Shown here: in pieces, positions 1 through 4,910 of the stretch
Layout: every line of letters begins with the position of its first letter
How positions within the stretch are numbered: position 1 is the stretch's first letter
Assembly (NCBI GenBank): GCA_964635875.1
Contig: CAZWRK010000157.1
Location: 1 to 8,486, forward strand
From: CAZWRK01 sp964635875
GTDB lineage: Bacteria; Pseudomonadota; Gammaproteobacteria; Burkholderiales; Aquaspirillaceae
Length of the DNA stretch: 8,486 bases
Direction of reading: 5' to 3'
Made by a program: the position numbers and the translations under genes
The notes under the pieces: generated by a model
What the model saw: only the letters and a program-made list of their open reading frames with translations
What the model was told of the DNA's origin: nothing
Databases searched by the model: none

Positions 1-178
1 GATGTACAAAGACGTCCAAAAACTGGAAGATTTGCCTGCATTGTTGTTGGCGCAAATCAGCCACTTCTTCGAGCACTACAAAGACCTCGAAAAAGGCAAA
101 TGGGTGAAAGTTCAAGGCTGGGATAACATCGAAGCTGCGAATAAAGAACTTGTTGACGGCGTTGCACGTTACAAATAA
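1..178 (+). CDS. ppa: Inorganic pyrophosphatase, C-terminal fragment (5' end outside window)
   Basis: This is the last 58 complete codons of a gene that enters from the left; base 1 is the third base of a split codon and the stop is TAA at 176-178. The visible peptide contains the run AQISHFFEHYKDLEKGKWVK followed by a GWDN element. It matches the C-terminus of family I soluble inorganic pyrophosphatase (about 176 residues in E. coli). That cytoplasmic, magnesium-dependent enzyme hydrolyses pyrophosphate to phosphate and so pulls biosynthetic reactions forward. The active-site acidic residues lie upstream of the window and cannot be checked. An intrinsic terminator begins about 20 bases after the stop, so this is the end of its transcription unit. 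The internal ATG at position 2 is a methionine codon inside the gene, not the start. Confidence 0.93.
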   Translation, partial: MYKDVQKLEDLPALLLAQISHFFEHYKDLEKGKWVKVQGWDNIEAANKELVDGVARYK

Positions 179-198
179 TTCGGCATTTTTGACCGACT

Positions 199-230
199 AA
201 GCCAGCACAAAGATGCTGGCTTTTTTATTT
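199..230 (+). terminator. Intrinsic terminator of ppa
   Basis: A perfect 9-bp stem, AAGCCAGCA (199-207) with TGCTGGCTT (214-222), encloses a 6-base loop. It is followed by a T-rich tract (221-226, then ATTT). It lies 20 bases after the ppa stop and fits a classical Rho-independent terminator. Confidence 0.9.
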
Positions 231-241
231 TGTACTCTATT

Positions 242-269
242 TTCACAAATTTAATTTGATTGGTATAAA
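242..269 (+). promoter_or_regulatory. Putative sigma-70 promoter of the LysR / 6PGDH-like unit
   Basis: A TTCACA -35-like box (242-247) and a TATAAA -10 box (264-269) are 16 bases apart. A TG at 261-262 forms an extended -10 element. Transcription would begin near 276, giving a leader of about 115 bases before the ATG at 390. An inverted repeat, TTCACAAA (242-249) and TTTGTGAA (280-287), overlaps the -35 box and lies just past the -10 box, so it could be a regulator site. This is motif matching only. Confidence 0.5.
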
Positions 270-389
270 TTGTGCCTATTTTGTGAAGAATGATGCATTA
301 CGTCTAGTCTAAAGTCTTTCAGGCTGTGTATTCTGAATTGTGTGCAGTTTTGTTGAATCCCTCTTGCTTTACGAAAGCGAATAAATTGA

Positions 390-1298
390 ATGAAGCTTTC
401 TCTTGATGCGCTATTGGTACTAGATTCAATTGATCGAAAAGGGAGCTTTGCTGCGGCGGCAGATTACTTACACCGCGTTCCATCGGCCATTACTTATGCA
501 GTGCAAAAACTCGAGCAAGATTTAAATGTCACGCTATTTGACCGTACCGGCCACAAAGCTAAACTCACACCGATCGGGCTTGCATTGCTGGAAGAAGGAC
601 GTGATTTATTAGAAACCGCATTTCAGATTGAAAATAGAATCCATCGCTTATCGACAGGTTGGGAAAGTGAGTTACGTATCGCTTTTTGTGATTTGATTCC
701 CTTCTCGCGTTTTATTCCCTTGATCCGCGCTTTTGAAGCGCTGAAAACAGGAACACGACTGCGTTTTTCTCGTGAGGTTTTAGGCGGAACATGGGATGCA
801 TTGGCAGGAGGACGGGCTGATCTTGTCGTTGGTGCGAGCGGGGAAGGCGGTATCGGGTCGTTATCAAAACGAATGGGGCAGGTACTGTTTTTATTTGCGT
901 GCGCACCAGACCACCCTTTGACGAATTTGCCCCAGCCGATTGCCGCATCAGAGCTAAAACGCCATCGAATTATTGCGGCGGCAGATAGTTCTCGTCATTT
1001 ACCAGCAAAATCAGCGGGCTTGATCTCAGGATACGAGGTGCTCACCGTGCCGTCGATGGCCGATAAAATTGAATTGCAATGTGCGGGGTTAGGGGTCGGT
1101 TTTCTGCCCGTTGAATTGGCGCGGCCCTTTATGGAGCAAGGACGTCTAGTGGAGCTGCAAGTGTGTGTTGAAAAACCAGAAGCCCCCGTTTCATTGGCTT
1201 GGAAGGAGGCTCAACCTGGTCTGGCTTTAAAGTGGTTTATTGAGCATTGTGCTCGGCCGGAAGTCTGTGCGGCCCTTCTAGGCGATTCTCAACCGTGA
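390..1298 (+). CDS. LysR-family transcriptional regulator, YhaJ-like
   Basis: This 302-residue protein has the standard LysR layout. An N-terminal winged helix-turn-helix covers about residues 2-60, including FAAAADYLHRVPSAITYAVQ and then KLEQDLNVTLFDRTGHKAKLT. A linker helix leads into a periplasmic-binding-protein-like effector domain at about 90-295. The N-terminus and the GWE...APDHP...AGLGVGFLPVE landmarks resemble E. coli YhaJ more than OxyR or CysB, based on recalled sequences. The ATG at 390 fits the family start; no strong Shine-Dalgarno sequence precedes it. Its TGA overlaps the GTG of the next gene, so the two are expected to be co-transcribed and translationally coupled. LysR proteins usually act as DNA-binding tetramers responding to a small ligand and often autoregulate. 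The ligand and targets here are unknown. Confidence 0.9.
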   Translation: MKLSLDALLVLDSIDRKGSFAAAADYLHRVPSAITYAVQKLEQDLNVTLFDRTGHKAKLTPIGLALLEEGRDLLETAFQIENRIHRLSTGWESELRIAFCDLIPFSRFIPLIRAFEALKTGTRLRFSREVLGGTWDALAGGRADLVVGASGEGGIGSLSKRMGQVLFLFACAPDHPLTNLPQPIAASELKRHRIIAAADSSRHLPAKSAGLISGYEVLTVPSMADKIELQCAGLGVGFLPVELARPFMEQGRLVELQVCVEKPEAPVSLAWKEAQPGLALKWFIEHCARPEVCAALLGDSQP

Positions 1299-2044
1299 GT
1301 CACACTTGGCACATCTATGGCAGCAGCGAACGAGCGCACTTGATTGCGGCTCGCCTTGGGCTCGCTTGCGTCAATGATGTTCCAACGATAGAACATGTTC
1401 AAAAGGCAATGGGTTCTCAGCACATTTGGCTATTGGACCATCAAGCCGTGCAGGCCCTTTTATCCCTCCCGTGGACAACATTGCCACCGATTATGGATAT
1501 TTCTGGTGATTGGTTTGGGCGGCAGTCTGCACGGGCGGAGTTTTTTGCACAACGGGGTGTGACGTACTTAAATTGTGATGGCGTGTTTGTAGCGCCGGGG
1601 GAGCGCTTTGGATTTGCTTTTTGTGTTGGGGGAACGGTTCCGCAGCATATTCAGTCAACAGGTTTACTGCATGCGTTGGCTCCATGGCCAGATGCATGGT
1701 CACACACTAAAAGCGCCTCTGGTGCGGGATTCTTAGTCTTATTGATTCATGCTTTTCAGCATATTGCCTTAACATTTTTAAATACACCGCAATCATTCAC
1801 GCCCCAACCCGCCGACTTACTGCAGCTATTAATTCAGAATACGCAGCTTGATATTTATTATTATCTGTTAGCAGCGTGTTCACATTATTTGGCACTTCAA
1901 AATGAACCAGAAGATTACCCCAAAGACTTGGCGAGATTGCTAAAGTCATGGCTCGAAGGTAATTTATCGATATTTCATACCCTAGAACAAGCCATCGCGC
2001 AATTGCCCTTGGCGATAACAAAGACAACCGAACCCAAAACGTAA
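1295..2044 (+). CDS. Degenerate 6-phosphogluconate dehydrogenase-like protein (probable pseudoenzyme)
   Basis: The GTG at 1295 overlaps the LysR stop (GTGA) and follows an AGGCG-like ribosome site at about 1280-1284, giving 249 residues; an ATG at 1247 lies deep inside the LysR gene. From about residue 67 to 157 the protein aligns almost without gaps to short decarboxylating 6PGDH (about 300 residues). Landmarks are MDISGD (for IDGGNS), the FCVGG strand end, LHALAP and SGAG at 142-145. The key positions are changed. The Rossmann GxGxxG is GSSERA (9-14), the NADP-side Asn is Gly, the substrate SGG motif is VFV, and the catalytic Lys, Asn and Glu after SGAG are Leu149, Ala153 and His156; only His152 remains. 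The N-terminus is about 30-50 residues short. The frame is intact and ends at a terminator, so it looks like a maintained non-catalytic protein rather than a decaying gene. Function is unknown; a regulatory role with the coupled LysR is inference. Confidence 0.72.
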   Translation: MSHTWHIYGSSERAHLIAARLGLACVNDVPTIEHVQKAMGSQHIWLLDHQAVQALLSLPWTTLPPIMDISGDWFGRQSARAEFFAQRGVTYLNCDGVFVAPGERFGFAFCVGGTVPQHIQSTGLLHALAPWPDAWSHTKSASGAGFLVLLIHAFQHIALTFLNTPQSFTPQPADLLQLLIQNTQLDIYYYLLAACSHYLALQNEPEDYPKDLARLLKSWLEGNLSIFHTLEQAIAQLPLAITKTTEPKT

Positions 2045-2073
2045 AAAAGCCTCGGATATCCCGAGGCTTTTTT
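2043..2073. terminator. Bidirectional terminator between the LysR unit and the phasin gene
   Basis: GCCTCGG (2049-2055) pairs with CCGAGGC (2061-2067) around a 5-base loop. It is flanked by A6 (2043-2048) and T6 (2068-2073), so it can terminate transcription from either side. The TAA of the 6PGDH-like gene (2042-2044) is embedded in the A-tract. On the minus strand it lies 23 bases after the phasin stop. Confidence 0.9.
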
Positions 2074-2074
2074 C

Positions 2075-2095
2075 TAACAGCAAGCTAAGCTGTTA
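2075..2095 (-). other. Second hairpin in the phasin 3' untranslated region
   Basis: TAACAGC (2075-2081) and GCTGTTA (2089-2095) form a perfect 7-bp stem with a 7-base loop. It lies exactly between the phasin stop codon and the terminator hairpin. It has no U-tract of its own, so it is more likely a 3'-end stabilising or RNase-blocking structure than a terminator. Confidence 0.45.
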
Positions 2096-2668
2096 TTAGG
2101 CTTTTTTGCTGGTCGCAGCAGAAGTTGCATTTGCTGCAGCCGCTGCAGTTTGTGTGACCGCTGCATTTGCAGCTTCAACACCTGCCTCAGCCAATTCGGT
2201 GCTGACTTTTTTAGCTGTTTTAGCGACGTTGTCGTACGCAGCAGTTGCAGAGGTCAACACGTTTTTGATGGCGCTGATTGCAACATCAGAACCTGCCGGT
2301 GCGTTTTTCGCGATTTTGTCCAAGTTGGAGCACAGTTGTTTGTTGAACTCAAGCAGTTGATCTTCAATGAAGTTTTGCACTTCGTTTTGTGTCAAAACAG
2401 CAGCGTCGTATACGCTACGTGCAGTGGTCATGGCTTGATCAACAGCAGGCTGTGTCAGGCTAGATTGGAAAGCCATCAAAGCTTTCGGGTCTTTGATTTC
2501 GGTCAGTTGCTTCACGTTTTGCGCATTGTCGTTCATCAGCTTTTTGCCGAGTTCCAATTGCAGGTTCGCAAAGCGTTCTGCGCTAGACATGACGATGCCA
2601 GACAGGCGAACAGCTTTTTCGAATTGAGCTTGACCGAGGGAGGCGAGTTGTTCGTTAGGTGTAAACAT
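2096..2668 (-). CDS. phaP: Phasin family protein (PHA granule-associated)
   Basis: This 190-residue protein starts MFTPNEQLASLGQAQFEKAV, typical of betaproteobacterial phasins (Phasin_2 / TIGR01841 type, recognised from memory). Phasins are amphipathic proteins that coat intracellular polyhydroxyalkanoate granules and control their number and size. The body at about 1-155 is predicted to be almost all helix, and the tail from about 160 is Ala-rich and low in complexity, ending TSKKA. There is no signal peptide or membrane segment. An upstream in-frame ATG at 2716 would add 16 residues. The ATG at 2668 is preferred because AAGGAT (2681-2676) sits 7 bases ahead of it and the protein then begins as the family does. 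It is transcribed alone, convergent with the LysR unit and divergent from minC. It is probably regulated by PhaR through the two palindromes around its promoter. The PHA synthase genes are not in the window. Confidence 0.93.
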   Translation of the reverse strand: MFTPNEQLASLGQAQFEKAVRLSGIVMSSAERFANLQLELGKKLMNDNAQNVKQLTEIKDPKALMAFQSSLTQPAVDQAMTTARSVYDAAVLTQNEVQNFIEDQLLEFNKQLCSNLDKIAKNAPAGSDVAISAIKNVLTSATAAYDNVAKTAKKVSTELAEAGVEAANAAVTQTAAAAANATSAATSKKA

Positions 2669-2675
2669 GGCGGTA

Positions 2676-2681
2676 ATCCTT
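2676..2681 (-). promoter_or_regulatory. Ribosome binding site that sets the phasin start
   Basis: AAGGAT reads on the minus strand from 2681 to 2676, 7 bases before the ATG whose first base is 2668. No comparable site precedes the longer in-frame ATG at 2716, so this decides the start. Confidence 0.8.
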
Positions 2682-2749
2682 AAAATGTCGGAGTTTCTGT
2701 GACGAAGAGGAAACACACGGCACTTAGGCCGCGTTTAAATTCAAGCAAT

Positions 2750-2764
2750 TGCTGCACTGCAGCA
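2750..2764. promoter_or_regulatory. Putative PhaR operator 1 (downstream of the phasin -10)
   Basis: This is a perfect 15-bp palindrome, TGCTGCA-C-TGCAGCA. Its TGC-rich form agrees with the sites described for the PHA-responsive repressor PhaR upstream of phasin genes (recalled as CTGC-N3-4-GCAG types). It covers roughly the first transcribed bases of the inferred phasin mRNA, where a bound repressor would block initiation or clearance. Confidence 0.6.
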
Positions 2765-2772
2765 GTAAGGCA

Positions 2773-2801
2773 AGATTAACCATGTTCGGCGGAGATGTCA
2801 A
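2773..2801 (-). promoter_or_regulatory. Putative sigma-70 promoter of phaP
   Basis: On the minus strand a perfect TTGACA -35 box (2801-2796) is followed after 17 bases by TAATCT (2778-2773) as the -10 box. The -10 box matches only three of six consensus positions. Transcription would start near 2766, leaving a leader of roughly 100 bases. The core promoter is framed by TGC-rich palindromes on both sides. Confidence 0.6.
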
Positions 2802-2806
2802 GAAAA

Positions 2807-2829
2807 TGTTGCGTTGCAACAATGCAACA
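2807..2829. promoter_or_regulatory. Putative PhaR operator 2 (upstream of the phasin -35)
   Basis: TGTTGCG-T-TGCAACA (2807-2821) is a 15-bp near-perfect palindrome (6 of 7 pairs) with the same half-site/1-base spacer/half-site architecture as the site at 2750-2764. A further GCAACA half-site continues to 2829. Its centre is 57 bases from the first site's centre, and it ends just before the -35 box. It also lies upstream of minC, although more than 200 bases from that start. Confidence 0.55.
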
Positions 2830-3031
2830 ACAGCCTATTTTTATTCATTTTTTTAATGTTTGTAACAAAAATGTATCCCACCTTTTTAGATTGGATAGAA
2901 TGCATTGAAAAATGCAATACAAATAGTGCCTATATAGAAAGCTCTCTTGAAACTCTCATCTACCTTGAATGCGAATAGTGATACAGGTAGACTCAGCGCC
3001 ATTGTCTTTTTAAATCACGTCAGCAACGATC
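2830..3031 (+). other. Untranslated region upstream of minC
   Basis: With the phasin control region this completes a 363-base gap without a gene. The part from 2830 to 2940 is clearly AT-rich and should hold the minC promoter. A TAGAAT -10-like box lies at 2896-2901, but no convincing -35 box is correctly spaced. A 6-bp hairpin with a GAAA loop, TGCATT (2901-2906) with AATGCA (2911-2916), overlaps its last base. A longer-range pair, CTACCT (2960-2965) with AGGTAG (2985-2990), lies in the probable leader. No small gene with a ribosome site was seen. Confidence 0.45.
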
Positions 3032-3793
3032 ATGACTGCGCCCAAACCTGTATCGTTCGAAATCAAATCTGCCAGTCTGGATCTCCTCGCTATTCATCTT
3101 TATACCCATGATATTGCCGCGATTGAGAACGAGTTTTCCCTGCGCTTTAAAGGAAGAGCCTCAACATTTTCTCATGAGCCTACGCTGATTGATCTCTCTG
3201 CTGTAAGCCATGTCGCGGAGATGGATTTAGTGGCCTTGCGGATTTTGTTATCGCGTCATGGGTTGCATGCAGTGGGGTTAAGCCACCCGTATCCAGAAAG
3301 AATTCCTCATGCGTCGCAGGCAGGTTTAGCTTGGATTGACGCAAGCCACCAAGCAACGTCGCCATACACACAAAACAGCACACCGCCCCAAGTTGCAGCG
3401 CCGCCGCCTCCCGAGCCAGTGCCAGAACCGGCCCCGCCCGTAGCGCCTCCGAGCTTAGGTAAAAAAACGATGGTGATTGACCGACCGATTCGGGCGGGAC
3501 AACAAGTTTATGCGCGCGATGCTGATTTAGTCATTTTAGCGACGGTGAGTGCCGGTGCCGAAGTGATCGCAGACCGAGATATTCATGTGTATGCCCCCTT
3601 GCGAGGCCGTGCCCTTGCAGGCGCGCGCGGCATGATGGACGCGCGCATTTTTACGCAATCAATGGAAGCAGAGCTCGTCTCTATTGCAGGCGTATACCGC
3701 ACTTTAGAAGAAAATTTACCGCCCAGTCTTCAAGGAAAAGCAGCTCAAGTTTTTCTAGATGACGAGCGGATCGTGATCACCCCCTTGTCCTGA
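3032..3793 (+). CDS. minC: Septum site-determining protein MinC
   Basis: MinC blocks FtsZ polymerisation near the cell poles when recruited to the membrane by MinD. The 253-residue protein has the family's two domains. The N-terminal FtsZ-inhibiting domain spans about 1-115. A proline-rich linker (about 117-142, including APPPPEPVPEPAPP) leads to the C-terminal beta-helical dimerisation and MinD-binding domain from about 143. Diagnostic motifs are RAGQQVYA (154-161), DIHVYAPLRGRALAGA and the AELVSIAG strand. E. coli carries RSGQ where this protein has RAGQ at the MinD-contact motif. The ATG at 3032 fits the family N-terminus, although no good Shine-Dalgarno sequence precedes it, so translation may be modest. 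It is the first gene of minC-minD-minE-oxyR; minD follows after 28 bases. Confidence 0.96.
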   Translation: MTAPKPVSFEIKSASLDLLAIHLYTHDIAAIENEFSLRFKGRASTFSHEPTLIDLSAVSHVAEMDLVALRILLSRHGLHAVGLSHPYPERIPHASQAGLAWIDASHQATSPYTQNSTPPQVAAPPPPEPVPEPAPPVAPPSLGKKTMVIDRPIRAGQQVYARDADLVILATVSAGAEVIADRDIHVYAPLRGRALAGARGMMDARIFTQSMEAELVSIAGVYRTLEENLPPSLQGKAAQVFLDDERIVITPLS

Positions 3794-3810
3794 TATAAAA
3801 ATATTATTTA

Positions 3811-3815
3811 AAGGA
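3811..3815 (+). promoter_or_regulatory. Ribosome binding site supporting the GTG start of minD
   Basis: AAGGA lies 6 bases before GTG at 3822 in an otherwise A/T-rich 28-base spacer after minC. It supports GTG as the real start, which gives the family N-terminus (M/V)AKIIVITSGKGG. Confidence 0.85.
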
Positions 3816-3821
3816 AACACC

Positions 3822-4631
3822 GTGGCAAAAATTATCGTTATCACATCAGGTAAAGGTGGTGTGGGCAAAACGACAACAAGCGCGAGTTTTGCGGCTGGTC
3901 TCGCTTTGCGCGGCCATAAAACTGTCGTGATTGATTTTGATGTGGGCCTACGTAATCTAGATTTGATCATGGGCTGTGAGCGGCGCGTTGTGTATGACCT
4001 CATTAATGTCGTCAACAACGAAGCAAACCTCAACCAAGCGCTCATCAAAGACAAGCACTCTGAAAACCTCTATGTGCTCCCTGCTTCGCAAACACGCGAC
4101 AAAGATGCCTTGAGCGAAGAGGGTGTCGAACGGGTCTTAAACGATCTCGCCAAAGACTTTGAATTTATTGTGTGTGATTCCCCCGCAGGCATCGAAAGAG
4201 GCGCACTCATGGCCTTGTACTTTGCTGACGAAGCGATTGTCGTCACCAACCCTGAAGTGTCCTCAGTCCGTGACTCTGACCGAATTCTGGGCATTCTGGC
4301 CTCCAAATCAAAGCGCGCCATCGAGAACCGAGAGCCTGTTAAGGAACATTTATTGATCACGCGCTATGTTCCAGAACGGGTGGAAAAAGGCGAAATGCTA
4401 TCGGTCGACGATATCCGAGAGATTCTGTGCATTCCGATGATTGGCTTAATCCCAGAGTCGCAAGCAGTTCTGCAAGCATCGAACTCTGGTACACCCGTTA
4501 TTCACTCTCATGGCAGCGATGCTTCTGAGGCTTACAAAGATGTTGTTGCGCGTTTTCTGGGTGAAACTAAACCTCTACGTTTTCTTGAGGCGACTAAACC
4601 GGGATTGTTGAAGCGCATTTTCGGGGGTTGA
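3822..4631 (+). CDS. minD: Septum site-determining protein MinD (membrane-binding ATPase)
   Basis: MinD is a ParA/MinD-type ATPase. It dimerises on the membrane when bound to ATP, recruits MinC, and is released when MinE triggers hydrolysis. The 269-residue length matches E. coli (270). The deviant Walker A motif KGGVGKTT lies at 11-18, with signature Lys11 and Lys16 present. The switch I region has Asp38 and Asp40 followed by VGLRNLDLIMGCERR. A Walker B-type strand, FIVCDSPAGIE, lies near 115-125. The C-terminus ends LLKRIFGG, the amphipathic membrane-targeting helix. Translation starts at GTG with a strong AAGGA site. All functional residues appear intact, so an active ATPase is expected. 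minE follows after 4 bases. Confidence 0.98.
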   Translation: MAKIIVITSGKGGVGKTTTSASFAAGLALRGHKTVVIDFDVGLRNLDLIMGCERRVVYDLINVVNNEANLNQALIKDKHSENLYVLPASQTRDKDALSEEGVERVLNDLAKDFEFIVCDSPAGIERGALMALYFADEAIVVTNPEVSSVRDSDRILGILASKSKRAIENREPVKEHLLITRYVPERVEKGEMLSVDDIREILCIPMIGLIPESQAVLQASNSGTPVIHSHGSDASEAYKDVVARFLGETKPLRFLEATKPGLLKRIFGG

Positions 4632-4635
4632 GACC

Positions 4636-4908
4636 ATGTCAATCATTGAGCGTCTTTTTGGGAAAAATGATAGTTATACCGTGACTCCATCTGCAGAAAT
4701 CGCGCGTGAGCGTTTACAAATTATCCTTGCGCATGAGCGCAGTGGCGGGGCTGAATTTAACCCAGATTATTTGCCAGCATTGCAAAGCGAACTGATTGCG
4801 GTCATCTCCAAGTATGTCACCATCGCCAGAGAAGACATCAAAGTCCAGTTAGAGCGCCAAGGCAATATTGAAGTGCTCGAAGTCAATATTATCTTGCCCG
4901 ATCGCTAA
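4636..4908 (+). CDS. minE: Cell division topological specificity factor MinE
   Basis: MinE stimulates the MinD ATPase and forms the ring that keeps the MinC/MinD inhibitor away from midcell. This 90-residue protein is close to the E. coli length of 88. The N-terminal amphipathic membrane-binding segment SIIERLFGK (2-10) is followed by the MinD-contact stretch EIARERLQIILAHERSG. The C-terminal dimerisation domain contains YLPALQSELIAVISKYV and the closing strand EVNIILPDR. It begins 4 bases after the minD stop, with the G-rich minD end (GGGGG, 4623-4627) as the probable ribosome site. oxyR begins 2 bases after its stop, so the four genes are tightly packed. Confidence 0.97.
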   Translation: MSIIERLFGKNDSYTVTPSAEIARERLQIILAHERSGGAEFNPDYLPALQSELIAVISKYVTIAREDIKVQLERQGNIEVLEVNIILPDR

Positions 4909-4910
4909 CG

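Noticed and set aside
1247..1294. ATG at 1247 as the start of the 6PGDH-like gene
   Set aside because: It would overlap the LysR gene by 52 bases and add a Cys/Ser-rich tail from the wrong frame. GTG at 1295 gives a standard GTGA coupling with a nearby ribosome site.
2106..2683. Two long plus-strand reading frames (84 and 177 codons) opposite the phasin gene
   Set aside because: They are antisense shadows of the Ala-rich phasin coding sequence. They have no plausible ribosome site, and the Cys/Phe-rich composition of the longer frame resembles no protein family I know.
2669..2716. Longer phasin start at the ATG whose first base is 2716
   Set aside because: The extra 16 residues (MFPLRHRN...) do not look like a phasin N-terminus, and the strong AAGGAT site is placed for the ATG at 2668.
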